32,271 bases of DNA from positions 1-32,271 of the forward strand of contig CANMBF010000028.1 of assembly GCA_947496065.1 (NCBI GenBank). Reading direction: 5' to 3'. This DNA is from Bacteroidota bacterium (GTDB lineage Bacteria; Bacteroidota; Bacteroidia; NS11-12g; UBA955). Position 1 is the stretch's first letter. Each line of letters starts with the position of its first letter. This document shows positions 23,080 to 32,144 of the stretch, piece after piece. Under the pieces are notes generated by a model. That model had not been told where the DNA came from. It searched no databases and saw only the letters and a program-made list of their open reading frames with translations. The position numbers and the translations under genes are program-made.

Positions 23080-25100
23080 TATCGGGTCATTCTATTTTTG
23101 AAAATAGTGTAAATGGCTTGATCAACTATGATAGGGTATTTGGCCATTAAGGTTTCTAACCATGCTTTCTCTAAATAATTCTGGTAGTCGCTGGTGATAG
23201 GGCCTCTCGCTTCATTCAATGTTTTCTTACCTGAAGGTAAAAACTGGTGAATTTGAATAATCACATAACCGCCTGGTACTTTCATATCTTCAAATATTAA
23301 ATATTTGGTATCCGTTTGACCCGTTTCAAATAACATGTTCGCATAGTTATTATCGCCTTTTTCAAATTTACCAGTTATAGGATTGGCAATGTTTAAAGGA
23401 TTCTTTCTATTGTATTTTCTTACAATTGAATCCACCGTCAAATTGGCTTCTAAATCTTTTTTAACACCATCGGCAACCTCTTTGGTAGCGCATCTGTAAA
23501 TGGTCGCATCATAACGGTTTTGGAAAGTGTATTTTGCTGTATTTTGATTGTAGAAGTTTTTTAAACCAACAGTATCTTCCACACTTTTGGTCCATACTTT
23601 TTTATCAGTTAAAGTAAACAATAAAATGCCTTCTCTGTATTCTTTGTACAATGCAGCGAACGTATCGTTAATATTTTCCAAATCATTTTCATAATAATCC
23701 ATTACCGATTGAAGTTTGAATTCTTTGTATGCGTTGGCAACCACTGCAGCCAAATTTTTTGATTCAGTTGGTGTTTCAATTTGATTTAAAAATTTACCAA
23801 AATCTGCAACCGTAAATGCTTTTTTCTTGGTGGCTAAAGTGAACAAAGGTAGTTTAGCCAGTTTAGCAAATTGCTCCTTGGTTAAATGGTTGGCGCTGAA
23901 TTTATATTGACCCATCAACAACGAATCAGTGATTTCGGGTTCGTAAGCCGTTAATGCTTTTGGATTTTCTTTTACTTTATAATAGGCAAGTGCTCTGTTG
24001 TATACAGCAACAGTGTTTCTGTACTGGCGACTGTCTCGGCTAATTTTTGTTAGTATTGTACCCCTCATGTCTTTCATGGAAGCCAAAGGCTTTAATGAAA
24101 CACGTTTGATAATATGAAAGCCTGCTGGTGTTTGAATCGGTTGAGAATACTCACCATCGCGCGCTAAACTAAATGCGGTTGATTTAAATTGCTCTGGTAA
24201 ACGCATGCTCGTCATTGAGAATGGAGGCAATTCGCCATTATTTGTTGCTGATGAAACATCTTCTGAATATTGTTGAACCAATTGGTCGAATTTTTCGCCA
24301 GCTTGTAATTTTTTGTATACTTCATCAATTTTTGCTTTTGCTTCAGCTACCTCATCTGCTCCAGGGTTTGGATTGGTTTGAATCATAATATGCTTAACCG
24401 TCATATCACCTTTTGTGGGTCTTCTGTCAACCACTTTTAAAATATGGTATCCAAAAGATGTTCTGAAAACTGTTGATACTTGTCCAACGGGCGTATTGTA
24501 GGCTTGATTTTCATATTCGTAAACCAATTGAAAAGCTGTGGCAAATCCTAAGTCACCTCTGTTATCTTTGGCAGAAGGATCTTCGCTAAAGGTTTCAGCA
24601 GCATTGGCAAAATCTAATTTACCACTCACAATATCATTTCTTAATTCATTTAATTTAGCCAATGCCTTCAAAGTGTCAGCGGGTGCTGCATCAGGTGTAA
24701 TCCTTATCAATATATGGCTGGTTCTTACCTCATATCCATAACGTTCGTAGGCTTCCTTTACCAACTGATCATTCACTATTTTGTCAGTTAAATAAGGCTT
24801 AGCAATTTGTTTGCGGTAGGTGGCCAGCTCACTTTTAAAACCTTCAGTGGTATCAATACCTTGGTCGTAAGCGTCTTGTACTTTTAATTTAAATTTTTTG
24901 TAAAGTTCTAAGTAGTCATCTACGTCCTTTGCACTGTGTTTTGTGCCTGGTTTTTCATTTTTTGTAAATCCATGGTCAAATTCCTTTAGGTTTACTTTCT
25001 TCGCTCCATAAGTAAACAAGGTGGTGTCTTTACCCTTTTTTTGTGCATTCGATAAGTTGGCTATAAAAAGCGCCAATGTAATAATAACAAAACGTTTCAT
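23079..25100 (-). CDS. Periplasmic peptidyl-prolyl isomerase with two parvulin domains (PpiD/SurA-like)
   Basis: A 673-residue secreted protein. After a signal peptide ending NLSNAQ come a helical N-terminal chaperone region (about 25-120) and two parvulin domains: one near 122-225 (VRTSHILIRI, then DLGFATAFQLVYEYE and SFGYHILKVVDRR) and one near 233-335 (VKHIMIQTN, then NNGELPPFS and AGFHIIKRVS). A long helical C-terminal half of about 330 residues follows. It is first in the four-gene cassette and is preceded by a -7 box. The role is folding of outer-membrane or secreted proteins; the large C-terminal half may hold a substrate-binding cradle. Confidence 0.9.
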   Translation of the reverse strand: MKRFVIITLALFIANLSNAQKKGKDTTLFTYGAKKVNLKEFDHGFTKNEKPGTKHSAKDVDDYLELYKKFKLKVQDAYDQGIDTTEGFKSELATYRKQIAKPYLTDKIVNDQLVKEAYERYGYEVRTSHILIRITPDAAPADTLKALAKLNELRNDIVSGKLDFANAAETFSEDPSAKDNRGDLGFATAFQLVYEYENQAYNTPVGQVSTVFRTSFGYHILKVVDRRPTKGDMTVKHIMIQTNPNPGADEVAEAKAKIDEVYKKLQAGEKFDQLVQQYSEDVSSATNNGELPPFSMTSMRLPEQFKSTAFSLARDGEYSQPIQTPAGFHIIKRVSLKPLASMKDMRGTILTKISRDSRQYRNTVAVYNRALAYYKVKENPKALTAYEPEITDSLLMGQYKFSANHLTKEQFAKLAKLPLFTLATKKKAFTVADFGKFLNQIETPTESKNLAAVVANAYKEFKLQSVMDYYENDLENINDTFAALYKEYREGILLFTLTDKKVWTKSVEDTVGLKNFYNQNTAKYTFQNRYDATIYRCATKEVADGVKKDLEANLTVDSIVRKYNRKNPLNIANPITGKFEKGDNNYANMLFETGQTDTKYLIFEDMKVPGGYVIIQIHQFLPSGKKTLNEARGPITSDYQNYLEKAWLETLMAKYPIIVDQAIYTIFKNRMTR

Positions 25101-25128
25101 TCAATAGGTTGATTTTAAAATAAGGATA

Positions 25129-25136
25129 CAAAAATA
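25129..25136 (-). promoter_or_regulatory. -7 element of the parvulin/SurA/MoxR operon
   Basis: The minus strand reads TATTTTTG, matching TAnnTTTG, 28 bases before the ATG at 25100. The best upstream CAAA (25161) is at 24-base spacing, so the -33 is uncertain. Confidence 0.5.
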
Positions 25137-25287
25137 AGGAATTTAGATTTTAAAAAATAGCAAATCGATAAGGTCTACTAAATTGAAGCTAAAGTATGGA
25201 ATTTACTAGGTTTTTAGCCCAATTTATAAAATAAACATGAATTCAAAATTTCAGATTAATCAAATTTGACCGAATTTTGACCAAAGT

Positions 25288-27765
25288 TTATTGTTTGATG
25301 AATTTACTATAAAGCATTGTGTCGCCTTTCTGAATTTGAACCATGTACAAACCATTTGATAGGCATTCAATAGGAAGGGTAAGCATTGGTGTAGCTTCAT
25401 TTACAAGCTTCTCATAAACAATCTGACCCTGTAAATTATAGATGGTAACTTTGTCGTGTTGATTTATTGCTAACTTCAAATTTAATTGATCGTTGGCGGG
25501 GTTAGGATATACTTCAAAGCGACTATTTTTTTGTACCGAATGAATGCCCGTATTGACAACAGTGCAATAGGCTGTATTGGTTTTGCCTACATATTGGTTG
25601 TCGTAAAAAATGGCAGCCGTATTCTTAACAATATAGCCATTGCTAATTGGTTTCATTACTACCTTAAATCCAATGTATGAACCGCTGTTTGGGTTTTCAA
25701 AGTCCATGGTTGGATTAGCCACTAAGTTGATGTTAGGGAAATGCCATATAATGATACCGCGATTTGGGTTATTAGGGTCGGTTTCTAATGTTGTATAATA
25801 GGCTTTATTACTGCCCGTTTCTTCGATATAGGACATGTCTAAATTAAGGTCCAAAGTGTCTGTAATAATGGCATTGTAAACCATGTTTGAAGTGTAGTTG
25901 TTAAAGCTAATATTATAGCGAATATCTCTGTTGCTCATGGCAAGATAACTTACTGAATCACCTGGATTAGGTGTAGGGTAAATGTCTTTTCTAAAAGGGG
26001 CATATTTATTGTCGATATATTGTTCTATTGAGTCACTATCATCATTCGGGAAATCATTACTTGTAGCCGCTATCGAAGCCGAAGCCTGGGCTTGCAGAGG
26101 GGCATTGTTTTTAAAGGATGTGTCGTAGGCGATCCCTGAAAAGAAAAAGCTGCGTTTTTCGCCTGGTTTTAAATTGGCATAACTCCATACCACTGTTTCT
26201 AAAGTACTACTGGCCTCTGGTTTTGGGTCAGAAACCGAAGATGCTAACAATGGATTCTTTTTAAGTTTGACCAGTCCCGAAACGATGTTTGATCCTACAT
26301 TTTCACAAGTTACATAGTATTCTGTGCGTTTATCTTTCATTACTTGCGTGCCCTTCGGAGCAGCAATAATTACTTTCACATCATTGATATTCGTTTTTCG
26401 GATGATTGGAAAGGCAACACTATCTACATAGTTTTTTGTAAAGCTTTTAATAACAGTATCAAATGAACAATTACTTGGCTTGAAATTGCGCGGTAAATTT
26501 ATCGTAAATGGAATTTTTGGACTAATTGGCACAAATAAAAATTCGGCCATCCCCGCTTCATTCGTAATAGCATAGCGATTCAAAGGTGTGCTCATTTTGA
26601 TAAACTGTCGCGGCAACGCACGCTCGTTTTTATCTTGCAAACAATTGTTATTAGAATCTAAAAATACTTTTACAGTGGTTAAAACCGCATTTTTATAAAA
26701 CCTCACCACATGCATATTTTTATTCCAAATGCTCAATGGTTTTTGGGCTGTTCCTATTGCAAATAAAGCATTTCGGCCAACAGCAATTGATTTAGTACCT
26801 GGGTAATTGTTGGAATAATCATCCCACAAAACATTGTTGCTATTATATGTTAAAGTTGATCTCGGAACCTTGTTGCCTTTTAAATAGGCAACGCCATTCA
26901 TCCATAATGCGTTCTCATAAATTTCTAATTTGTTAAGTCGCGGAATGGAATCGAAATTCGTTTTTAAATCAATAAAACTTTTTTCAATCTTGTAAATTTT
27001 GCGCTCCTTGTTCACAATTCCCGAACCAAACAGGTTGACTCCGTTTAAAGCCAAATGGTCAATAATGGCTGGCGTATTGACAAAACTATCGAAAGCATCA
27101 CTTAAGTGATGAATAAAAAGATAATTGGAACGTTTGCCTTTAATGCTTGTAAAGTTGCCGGCAATTGCGAGAAGCGTATCTGTTACTGCAAGGTCAATCA
27201 CAGGGCCATTCGGCATGCAATTGGTGCAATTGAAAACCGAAGAGAAATTAAGGCCATTATATGCCACTAAATAGGGCACCGAATCTTTGGTGGCCAAAAC
27301 AGAATTGAAATTGCCGCCAATGATTAATTTTTTGTTAAAAATTTCGAGTGATGAAACAACAGCAATCTGTTGGTTGTTGCGCCTAAATTTTGAAATGGGT
27401 CCCCAATTAGTGCCATTAAATTTTATTAGCGCAGAGTAAAGACCGTTGTCAAAAGTAAAATTGCCGCCAACAAATAGCTGTGTACCATACAATTTAATGG
27501 TATTAATTTCTGCAGTTTTATTCAAGACCAAAGCGGGTAAATTACTCCAGCTTTTGCCGTCGTATTTGCCCACCACCCAATATGATTTAGTAGTGTCTTC
27601 GGTATACTTACTAATCGTAAAAATTAGGTTGTTATCGATTGTAAACGCAACAGGCTGTGGCATGTAAAATTCACCCTCAGGAAACCATACTTGTGCCTTT
27701 GCTTGAAAAGCAAAAATCAGACAACTGAATGCCAAAATAATTCTTCTTAATTTTTCACTTTTCAT
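25288..27765 (-). CDS. T9SS-exported surface protein with beta-propeller-like N-terminus, SdrD B-like and DUF11/DUF7619-like domains
   Basis: An 825-residue secreted protein. After a signal peptide (ending FQAKAQ), about 330 residues show repeated GNFT/VGGNF segments typical of a beta-propeller-like region. Then comes an SdrD B-like insert (VFLDSNNNCLQDKNERALPR), a DUF11-like repeat region with conserved-repeat segments (YYVTCENVGSNIVSG, then VYNAIITDTLDLNLDMSY), and a T9SS sorting domain from about residue 749 (FEVYPNPANDQLNLKL). It is likely a surface-anchored adhesin or matrix protein. Its ATG directly abuts the stop of the upstream anti-sigma/beta-barrel gene (TAAATG), making it the third gene of that operon. 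Confidence 0.88.
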   Translation of the reverse strand: MKSEKLRRIILAFSCLIFAFQAKAQVWFPEGEFYMPQPVAFTIDNNLIFTISKYTEDTTKSYWVVGKYDGKSWSNLPALVLNKTAEINTIKLYGTQLFVGGNFTFDNGLYSALIKFNGTNWGPISKFRRNNQQIAVVSSLEIFNKKLIIGGNFNSVLATKDSVPYLVAYNGLNFSSVFNCTNCMPNGPVIDLAVTDTLLAIAGNFTSIKGKRSNYLFIHHLSDAFDSFVNTPAIIDHLALNGVNLFGSGIVNKERKIYKIEKSFIDLKTNFDSIPRLNKLEIYENALWMNGVAYLKGNKVPRSTLTYNSNNVLWDDYSNNYPGTKSIAVGRNALFAIGTAQKPLSIWNKNMHVVRFYKNAVLTTVKVFLDSNNNCLQDKNERALPRQFIKMSTPLNRYAITNEAGMAEFLFVPISPKIPFTINLPRNFKPSNCSFDTVIKSFTKNYVDSVAFPIIRKTNINDVKVIIAAPKGTQVMKDKRTEYYVTCENVGSNIVSGLVKLKKNPLLASSVSDPKPEASSTLETVVWSYANLKPGEKRSFFFSGIAYDTSFKNNAPLQAQASASIAATSNDFPNDDSDSIEQYIDNKYAPFRKDIYPTPNPGDSVSYLAMSNRDIRYNISFNNYTSNMVYNAIITDTLDLNLDMSYIEETGSNKAYYTTLETDPNNPNRGIIIWHFPNINLVANPTMDFENPNSGSYIGFKVVMKPISNGYIVKNTAAIFYDNQYVGKTNTAYCTVVNTGIHSVQKNSRFEVYPNPANDQLNLKLAINQHDKVTIYNLQGQIVYEKLVNEATPMLTLPIECLSNGLYMVQIQKGDTMLYSKFIKQ

Positions 27766-29496
27766 TTAGTTTAACAAATATAATAATTTAATTGAAAGAC
27801 CATAACTGTATAGGTGCTCTTGCGCCTTGAAAGCACTGCCACTGGCACTGTAAGGATATTGCTTAGCAGAGAAATCCTTGTCGAAACGATTTGTAACCGT
27901 GTAAGAAGCCGCTAAATTGGTTTCCAATAAAAAGGAAGTGCCAATTTTGCGCTGTATTCCTAAACTCAAACCAGGACTAAAGGCCAAAGTATTCTGCGCT
28001 TTTTTAAGGTAATTAAAATGATAAAGTTGACTGTTCGCAGGATTTAACATAAAGTCTCCAGAACTTTTTACAGTGATACCTATAATACCGCTCAACCCAG
28101 TCATTAATTCCGTTTTAGTGTCTAATTTCCAAAAACGGTGATAGGTAAATGGAATATTTATTTTCTTAACAGCCATGTGGGCGCTGCCTAAAATGGTGGT
28201 ATCTCTTTTTTTGCCAAGAGAAAATTTGCCAACCAAAATACCTTGCGGGCTATAAACAGGAATTGAATCTTGTATCTGAATGACATAATTATAATTCGAT
28301 GTAAAATTTTGAGAAGTTATTTGAGCTCCCAGTTGAAACTGATTTCGCGCTTTTTGCATACCTGCAACAAAACCATATGAGAATTGGGTGATGGCTTTAT
28401 CCGCGTTGTTTCTAATGCTGTTATAAGCTGTAGGGTTATTGCCACTCAAGTGGCGATAGGTGCGGTCGATATCAGTTGCCAAGCCTACATAAAATTGAGG
28501 TAAAATTCGAGGCGGTCCTGGGGGAGGAGGTGTTGTAGTTTTCGGTGTTCCCTTTTTACTTGTATCAATCGATGCAATGGCAGGTGTTATGGTTTCACTT
28601 GCAGGATTGATAATTACTTCAGTTACTTTCTCTCTGCCTGAAATGCCGTCTAAAGTTTCAGGTACTGCTTTTATTTCAGTATTATTCAGAATATTTTCAA
28701 TACTGCTTTTTTGAGAATGCGCACTCACTATTTCAGTTTTAATTGGATTGGCAATTGGGGTCGTATTAATTAAACTTGTTGCTTCAATTGGTTCATTAAA
28801 AACTGCTTTTGTAATGCTGCTATGGGAGGTGTAATTGGTAGTTAACTGAAACACTTCTGGTTTTGATGTGACACTTTTTAAATTAGCACTCTGTTGAACA
28901 CGTGTGGTTTGCCTTACAATTGGAGAACTTACTTTGGTATTTGCTTTTAAAGGCGTTACAATTGTTTTTTCGGAGATTAATAGTTCAGGACTTGTATTTT
29001 TAGTCGGAGGCGCAATCGCAGGAGCATCTGAAACTATTGCATTTTTAATGTCTGTTTTATTGGTTTGTCCAATACTTGCAGTTGAATGCAAAGGTGTAAA
29101 ATAATTGGCCAATGCACCTAACAATAGCCCTATGATGGCCATATTCAACCACCACCACCAAACCATTTTTTTCTTTGATGAAGTCTCTAATTTATTTTTT
29201 GTGGCTGTCCAATCGGCATCAGTAACTGCAATTTCAAAATCTTTGAAAACATCTTTGGCATAGTCTGTAGGCAATAAAACCACAGTTCTACTGGGCTCTT
29301 TTTCTAATCTTTCTTTAATGCCTTGCCAATCTTTATCAGTAACAGGAAGTTCAAAATTTTCGAACAATGAATTATTTGTTGCAGTATCTGTTACCTCTGC
29401 TTTTATCTTTTCAAAATCTGAAGAAAATACCGGTAGCTCAAGGTTTTCTAAGCCTTTTGCAAATAATTGATCAATATGTATTTTCGTATTCGACAA
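27766..29496 (-). CDS. Putative dual membrane-spanning anti-sigma factor: repeated cytoplasmic motif, TM helix, periplasmic linker, outer-membrane beta-barrel
   Basis: A 576-residue protein. Residues 1-110 are charged and cytoplasmic, with three repeats of a motif LF+.FELPVTDxDWxxIKxxLE (about 11-33, 44-66, 83-104). Residues 112-132 form one transmembrane helix (MVWWWWLNMAIIGLLLGALA). Residues 133-330 are Thr/Ser/Pro/Lys-rich and probably disordered, ending in a PPPPGPP stretch. Residues ~333-576 resemble an 8-strand-type outer-membrane beta-barrel (QFYVGLATDI ... SYGFVAGMQK ... YSYGLSIKLLYLLN). It starts with TTG, 6 bases after the sigma stop. This matches the architecture of dual membrane-spanning anti-sigma factors known in Bacteroides. 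Anti-sigma function is inferred from architecture and neighbours. Confidence 0.8.
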   Translation of the reverse strand: MSNTKIHIDQLFAKGLENLELPVFSSDFEKIKAEVTDTATNNSLFENFELPVTDKDWQGIKERLEKEPSRTVVLLPTDYAKDVFKDFEIAVTDADWTATKNKLETSSKKKMVWWWWLNMAIIGLLLGALANYFTPLHSTASIGQTNKTDIKNAIVSDAPAIAPPTKNTSPELLISEKTIVTPLKANTKVSSPIVRQTTRVQQSANLKSVTSKPEVFQLTTNYTSHSSITKAVFNEPIEATSLINTTPIANPIKTEIVSAHSQKSSIENILNNTEIKAVPETLDGISGREKVTEVIINPASETITPAIASIDTSKKGTPKTTTPPPPGPPRILPQFYVGLATDIDRTYRHLSGNNPTAYNSIRNNADKAITQFSYGFVAGMQKARNQFQLGAQITSQNFTSNYNYVIQIQDSIPVYSPQGILVGKFSLGKKRDTTILGSAHMAVKKINIPFTYHRFWKLDTKTELMTGLSGIIGITVKSSGDFMLNPANSQLYHFNYLKKAQNTLAFSPGLSLGIQRKIGTSFLLETNLAASYTVTNRFDKDFSAKQYPYSASGSAFKAQEHLYSYGLSIKLLYLLN

Positions 29497-29502
29497 TTTC
29501 TT

Positions 29503-30045
29503 TTAACCTAATGTTTGTTCCAGTTTTATAATTTCCGTTTTTAAATAAGTGCGGGCTCTGTTTAATTGCGATTTGCTAGTTCCTTCACTAATCCCTAACA
29601 CTGCACCAATTTCTTTGTGCCCCAAGCCATCGATGGCATACATGTTAAATACCATTTTATAACCAGCAGGCATTGTGTCAATTAATGCCAATAGTTGATC
29701 TTGCCTTAATTGCGGAGACTCTACATAGTCTTCTTCGCCACCATCATTAAAGTAATGATCGTCACTCACAAATTGTACTTTGTTTATTTTTTTGACGCTA
29801 TCAATGGCGGTGTTCATCATGATTCTTGTTATCCAAGTATTAAAACTACTTCTTCCCTCATACTTATGCAAATTGGTGAAAATTTTCACGAACCCATCTT
29901 GCATAGCGTCTTTTGCATCATCTAGTGAAACCAGATAACGCCTGCAAATGCCAAGCATTTTAGGTCCAAAGAGTTTAAATATCTTCTCCTGCGCCCAGCT
30001 TTCATTTGCCTTACATGCCAATATCAATTCATCAATATCGCTCAA
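29503..30045 (-). CDS. ECF-family sigma factor, partner of the membrane-spanning anti-sigma
   Basis: A 180-residue ECF sigma factor. Region 2 is near residues 25-90 ([26 protein letters not shown], split here as [13 protein letters not shown] and [13 protein letters not shown]). Region 4 is near 120-170 ([19 protein letters not shown], then [18 protein letters not shown]). An acidic linker ([15 protein letters not shown]) separates them. The start is TTG at 30045; no nearby ATG fits. It is the first gene of an operon with the beta-barrel anti-sigma and a T9SS surface protein. No perfect -7 box lies directly upstream; a TAAATTTG on the minus strand at 30182-30189, inside divergent miaB, would give a ~130-base leader. 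It may be autoregulated through its own, unread, promoter motif. Confidence 0.92.
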   Translation of the reverse strand: MSDIDELILACKANESWAQEKIFKLFGPKMLGICRRYLVSLDDAKDAMQDGFVKIFTNLHKYEGRSSFNTWITRIMMNTAIDSVKKINKVQFVSDDHYFNDGGEEDYVESPQLRQDQLLALIDTMPAGYKMVFNMYAIDGLGHKEIGAVLGISEGTSKSQLNRARTYLKTEIIKLEQTLG

Positions 30046-30125
30046 ATTTCAGTTTTAATTCTATCCATTAGTCTGCCATTTATTAGAATGGTTGCACGGG
30101 TGGTGGCAATAATTTTATTTTTACC

Positions 30126-30133
30126 TAAATTTG
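30126..30133 (+). promoter_or_regulatory. -7 element of the miaB promoter
   Basis: TAAATTTG matches TAnnTTTG exactly and ends 8 bases before the ATG at 30142. It lies inside the longer frame beginning at 30088, which argues against that upstream start. The -33 box is not clear. Confidence 0.55.
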
Positions 30134-30141
30134 CAATCCTT

Positions 30142-31551
30142 ATGCAGGTCATCGATACCATTATACAACCCATTATTGAAACAAATTTAAGACAATTATA
30201 CATAGAAAGCTATGGTTGTGCCATGAATTTCAGTGATAGCGAAATCATTGGTTCGATTATGTCAGAGCACGGTTTTGAATTCACAAACGATGAGTTCAAT
30301 GCGGATGTTATTTTTTTAAATACGTGTGCTATTCGAGACAATGCCGAGCAAAAGATTCGCGACCGTTTAAAACACTTGCGAGGCAATAAAAAGCAAAATA
30401 AAGACCTTATCATAGGTGTTTTAGGTTGCATGGCCGAGCGTCTTAAGAGCAAATTATTAGAAGAAGAAAAATTAGTAGACATAGTGGCGGGTCCTGATGC
30501 CTATAGAGACTTGCCAAAACTGGTAGCACAAGTTGAAGATGGCAATAAAGCTATTAATGTTTTATTGAGTCGCGAAGAAACCTATGCGGAAATTTCTCCA
30601 TTGAGATTGAATACCAATGGTGTTTCGGCTTTTGTCAGTATAATGCGCGGTTGCGATAACATGTGCTCATTCTGTGTGGTGCCCTTTACCCGTGGTCGCG
30701 AGCGAAGTCGCGATGCCGAAAGCATTGTCAACGAAGTAAAGATTTTGAGCGATGATGGATATAAGGAAGTAATACTTTTAGGTCAAAATGTAGATAGTTA
30801 TTTATGGTTTGGTGGTGGTCCTAAAGTGGAATTCAAAAATGCTGAAGAATCGGTTAAAAAAAACGCCATTACGTTCGATGGTTTGTTAGAAATGGTGGCA
30901 TTGGTCAATCCTGAAATGCGCATCCGTTTTAGTACTTCACATCCCAAAGATATTTCGGAAGAAGTATTACTGGTGATGAAAAAATACGACAATATTTGTA
31001 AGCACATTCATTTGCCAGCCCAAAGTGGAAGTACCCGTATATTAGAGGCCATGAACCGCACCTATACCCGCGAATGGTATTTGGCAAAACATGCGCGAAT
31101 CAAAGAATTGATGCCAGAGTGCAGCATTAGTTGCGATATTATTTCTGGCTTTTGTACCGAATCGGACCATGACCATCAAGAAACACTAAGCTTGATGGAA
31201 GCTTGTCAGTTTGAATTTAGCTATATGTATAAATACAGCGAAAGACCGGGTACTTTAGCGGCTAAAAAAATGACCGATGATGTACCTGAGGAAGTTAAAG
31301 GCAGTCGTTTAACAGAGATTATACATTTGCAAAGTAAAATGTCTTTGGCCAATAACAAATCATACATTGGAAAAACAGTTCGTGTATTGGCGGATAGCGT
31401 TTCTAAAAAAAGTGAACATGATTTAGCCGGTCGCAACGATCAAAATAGCAAAGTGGTTTTCCCTAAAGGCCATTATAAAATGGGCGACTTTGTAAATGTT
31501 CTTATCGAAAGGGTCACAACAACCTCACTTATTGGCACTGTAGTACCTTAA
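30142..31551 (+). CDS. miaB: tRNA-2-methylthio-N6-dimethylallyladenosine synthase (methylthiotransferase MiaB)
   Basis: About 469 residues; adds a methylthio group to i6A37 of tRNAs. The N-terminal UPF0004 domain has three cluster-binding cysteines in [24 protein letters not shown] and [10 protein letters not shown]. The radical SAM motif is [22 protein letters not shown]-like (CxxxCxxC), split here as [11 protein letters not shown] and [14 protein letters not shown] domain closes the protein ([14 protein letters not shown] ... [12 protein letters not shown]). The start at 30142 (MQVIDTIIQ) is preferred to 30088 because the -7 box lies between them and the additional 18 residues are hydrophobic and not family-like. 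It is divergent from the sigma operon and has no coding neighbour downstream. Confidence 0.95.
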   Translation: MQVIDTIIQPIIETNLRQLYIESYGCAMNFSDSEIIGSIMSEHGFEFTNDEFNADVIFLNTCAIRDNAEQKIRDRLKHLRGNKKQNKDLIIGVLGCMAERLKSKLLEEEKLVDIVAGPDAYRDLPKLVAQVEDGNKAINVLLSREETYAEISPLRLNTNGVSAFVSIMRGCDNMCSFCVVPFTRGRERSRDAESIVNEVKILSDDGYKEVILLGQNVDSYLWFGGGPKVEFKNAEESVKKNAITFDGLLEMVALVNPEMRIRFSTSHPKDISEEVLLVMKKYDNICKHIHLPAQSGSTRILEAMNRTYTREWYLAKHARIKELMPECSISCDIISGFCTESDHDHQETLSLMEACQFEFSYMYKYSERPGTLAAKKMTDDVPEEVKGSRLTEIIHLQSKMSLANNKSYIGKTVRVLADSVSKKSEHDLAGRNDQNSKVVFPKGHYKMGDFVNVLIERVTTTSLIGTVVP

Positions 31552-31556
31552 ATCTG

Positions 31557-31597
31557 AATTTTGTCTTGGCAAATAATAAAAAATGCATGACAAAATT
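31557..31597 (+). other. Inverted repeat downstream of miaB
   Basis: Perfect 9-base arms AATTTTGTC (31557-31565) and GACAAAATT (31589-31597) around 23 bases, starting 6 bases after the miaB stop. It could help terminate or stabilise the miaB transcript, but there is no GC-rich stem or following T run, so it is not a standard intrinsic terminator. Confidence 0.35.
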
Positions 31598-31599
31598 GA

Positions 31600-31737
31600 A
31601 TGATGTTAATAGGTAGAAGATTGGTCTCCATTGATGGTCAACCTCTTTCAGGCATTGACAAACATCGGTATGCACCCTTCAAAAAGGCATTACAAGTGAG
31701 TTGGCCGATGCCCGTTTCTAATAGATTGTCTATTTAA
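31600..31737 (+). CDS. Possible small ORF (45 codons), unrecognised
   Basis: An ATG at 31600 opens 45 codons ending TAA at 31737; the peptide begins MMLIGRRLVSIDGQPLSG and continues with KHRYAPFKKAL and SWPMPVSNRL. It is more GC-rich than the flanking AT-rich DNA, and its codon pattern is unlike random sequence here. It has no clear ribosome binding site or promoter. I recognise no family. It may be a small basic protein, a gene remnant, or chance. Confidence 0.2.
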   Translation: MMLIGRRLVSIDGQPLSGIDKHRYAPFKKALQVSWPMPVSNRLSI

Positions 31738-32144
31738 GTAAATGCCTTTTCTATGCTGTATAAAGTTTTCATTGGGTTTTAAATCTCCTTATTGTTTTCG
31801 CAATTGATTTAACTCTTTTCATAACCCACTCGTGATTGGGGCAATTGGAGTTTATTAAACGCATTGAGAAGTGGGACTAAATGGGCATTCTTGGCAACGA
31901 TTTAGGTAGCTCTGCCATTAGTAATAGAATCCTTGTTATTTTTATTATTTCCAATTGCTTTGTTGTTGCATGCTTTATTTCAAAAGAGAAGTGTAAAAAT
32001 GAAATAATGTTTAGTTGTTATTTTTTAATCTTTTAAAATGCATCTAGCCATTGCTATGAAAGGTTACATAGTGGTTCTCAATTGAATTCTATTGCCCATT
32101 TTAATTGTTTTATTCTAAATTAATTTAAAATAATTGAGGATATA
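31738..32144. other. AT-rich intergenic region after miaB, no supported gene
   Basis: About 400 bases with no convincing gene. A 51-codon frame at 31881-32036 on the plus strand with one hydrophobic stretch looks like chance in AT-rich DNA. The last part (about 32100-32140) is especially AT-rich, as expected upstream of a strong promoter. Confidence 0.5.

Noticed and set aside
31881-32036. 51-codon frame with one hydrophobic stretch
   Set aside because: AT-rich, no promoter or ribosome binding site, no recognisable family; best explained by chance.
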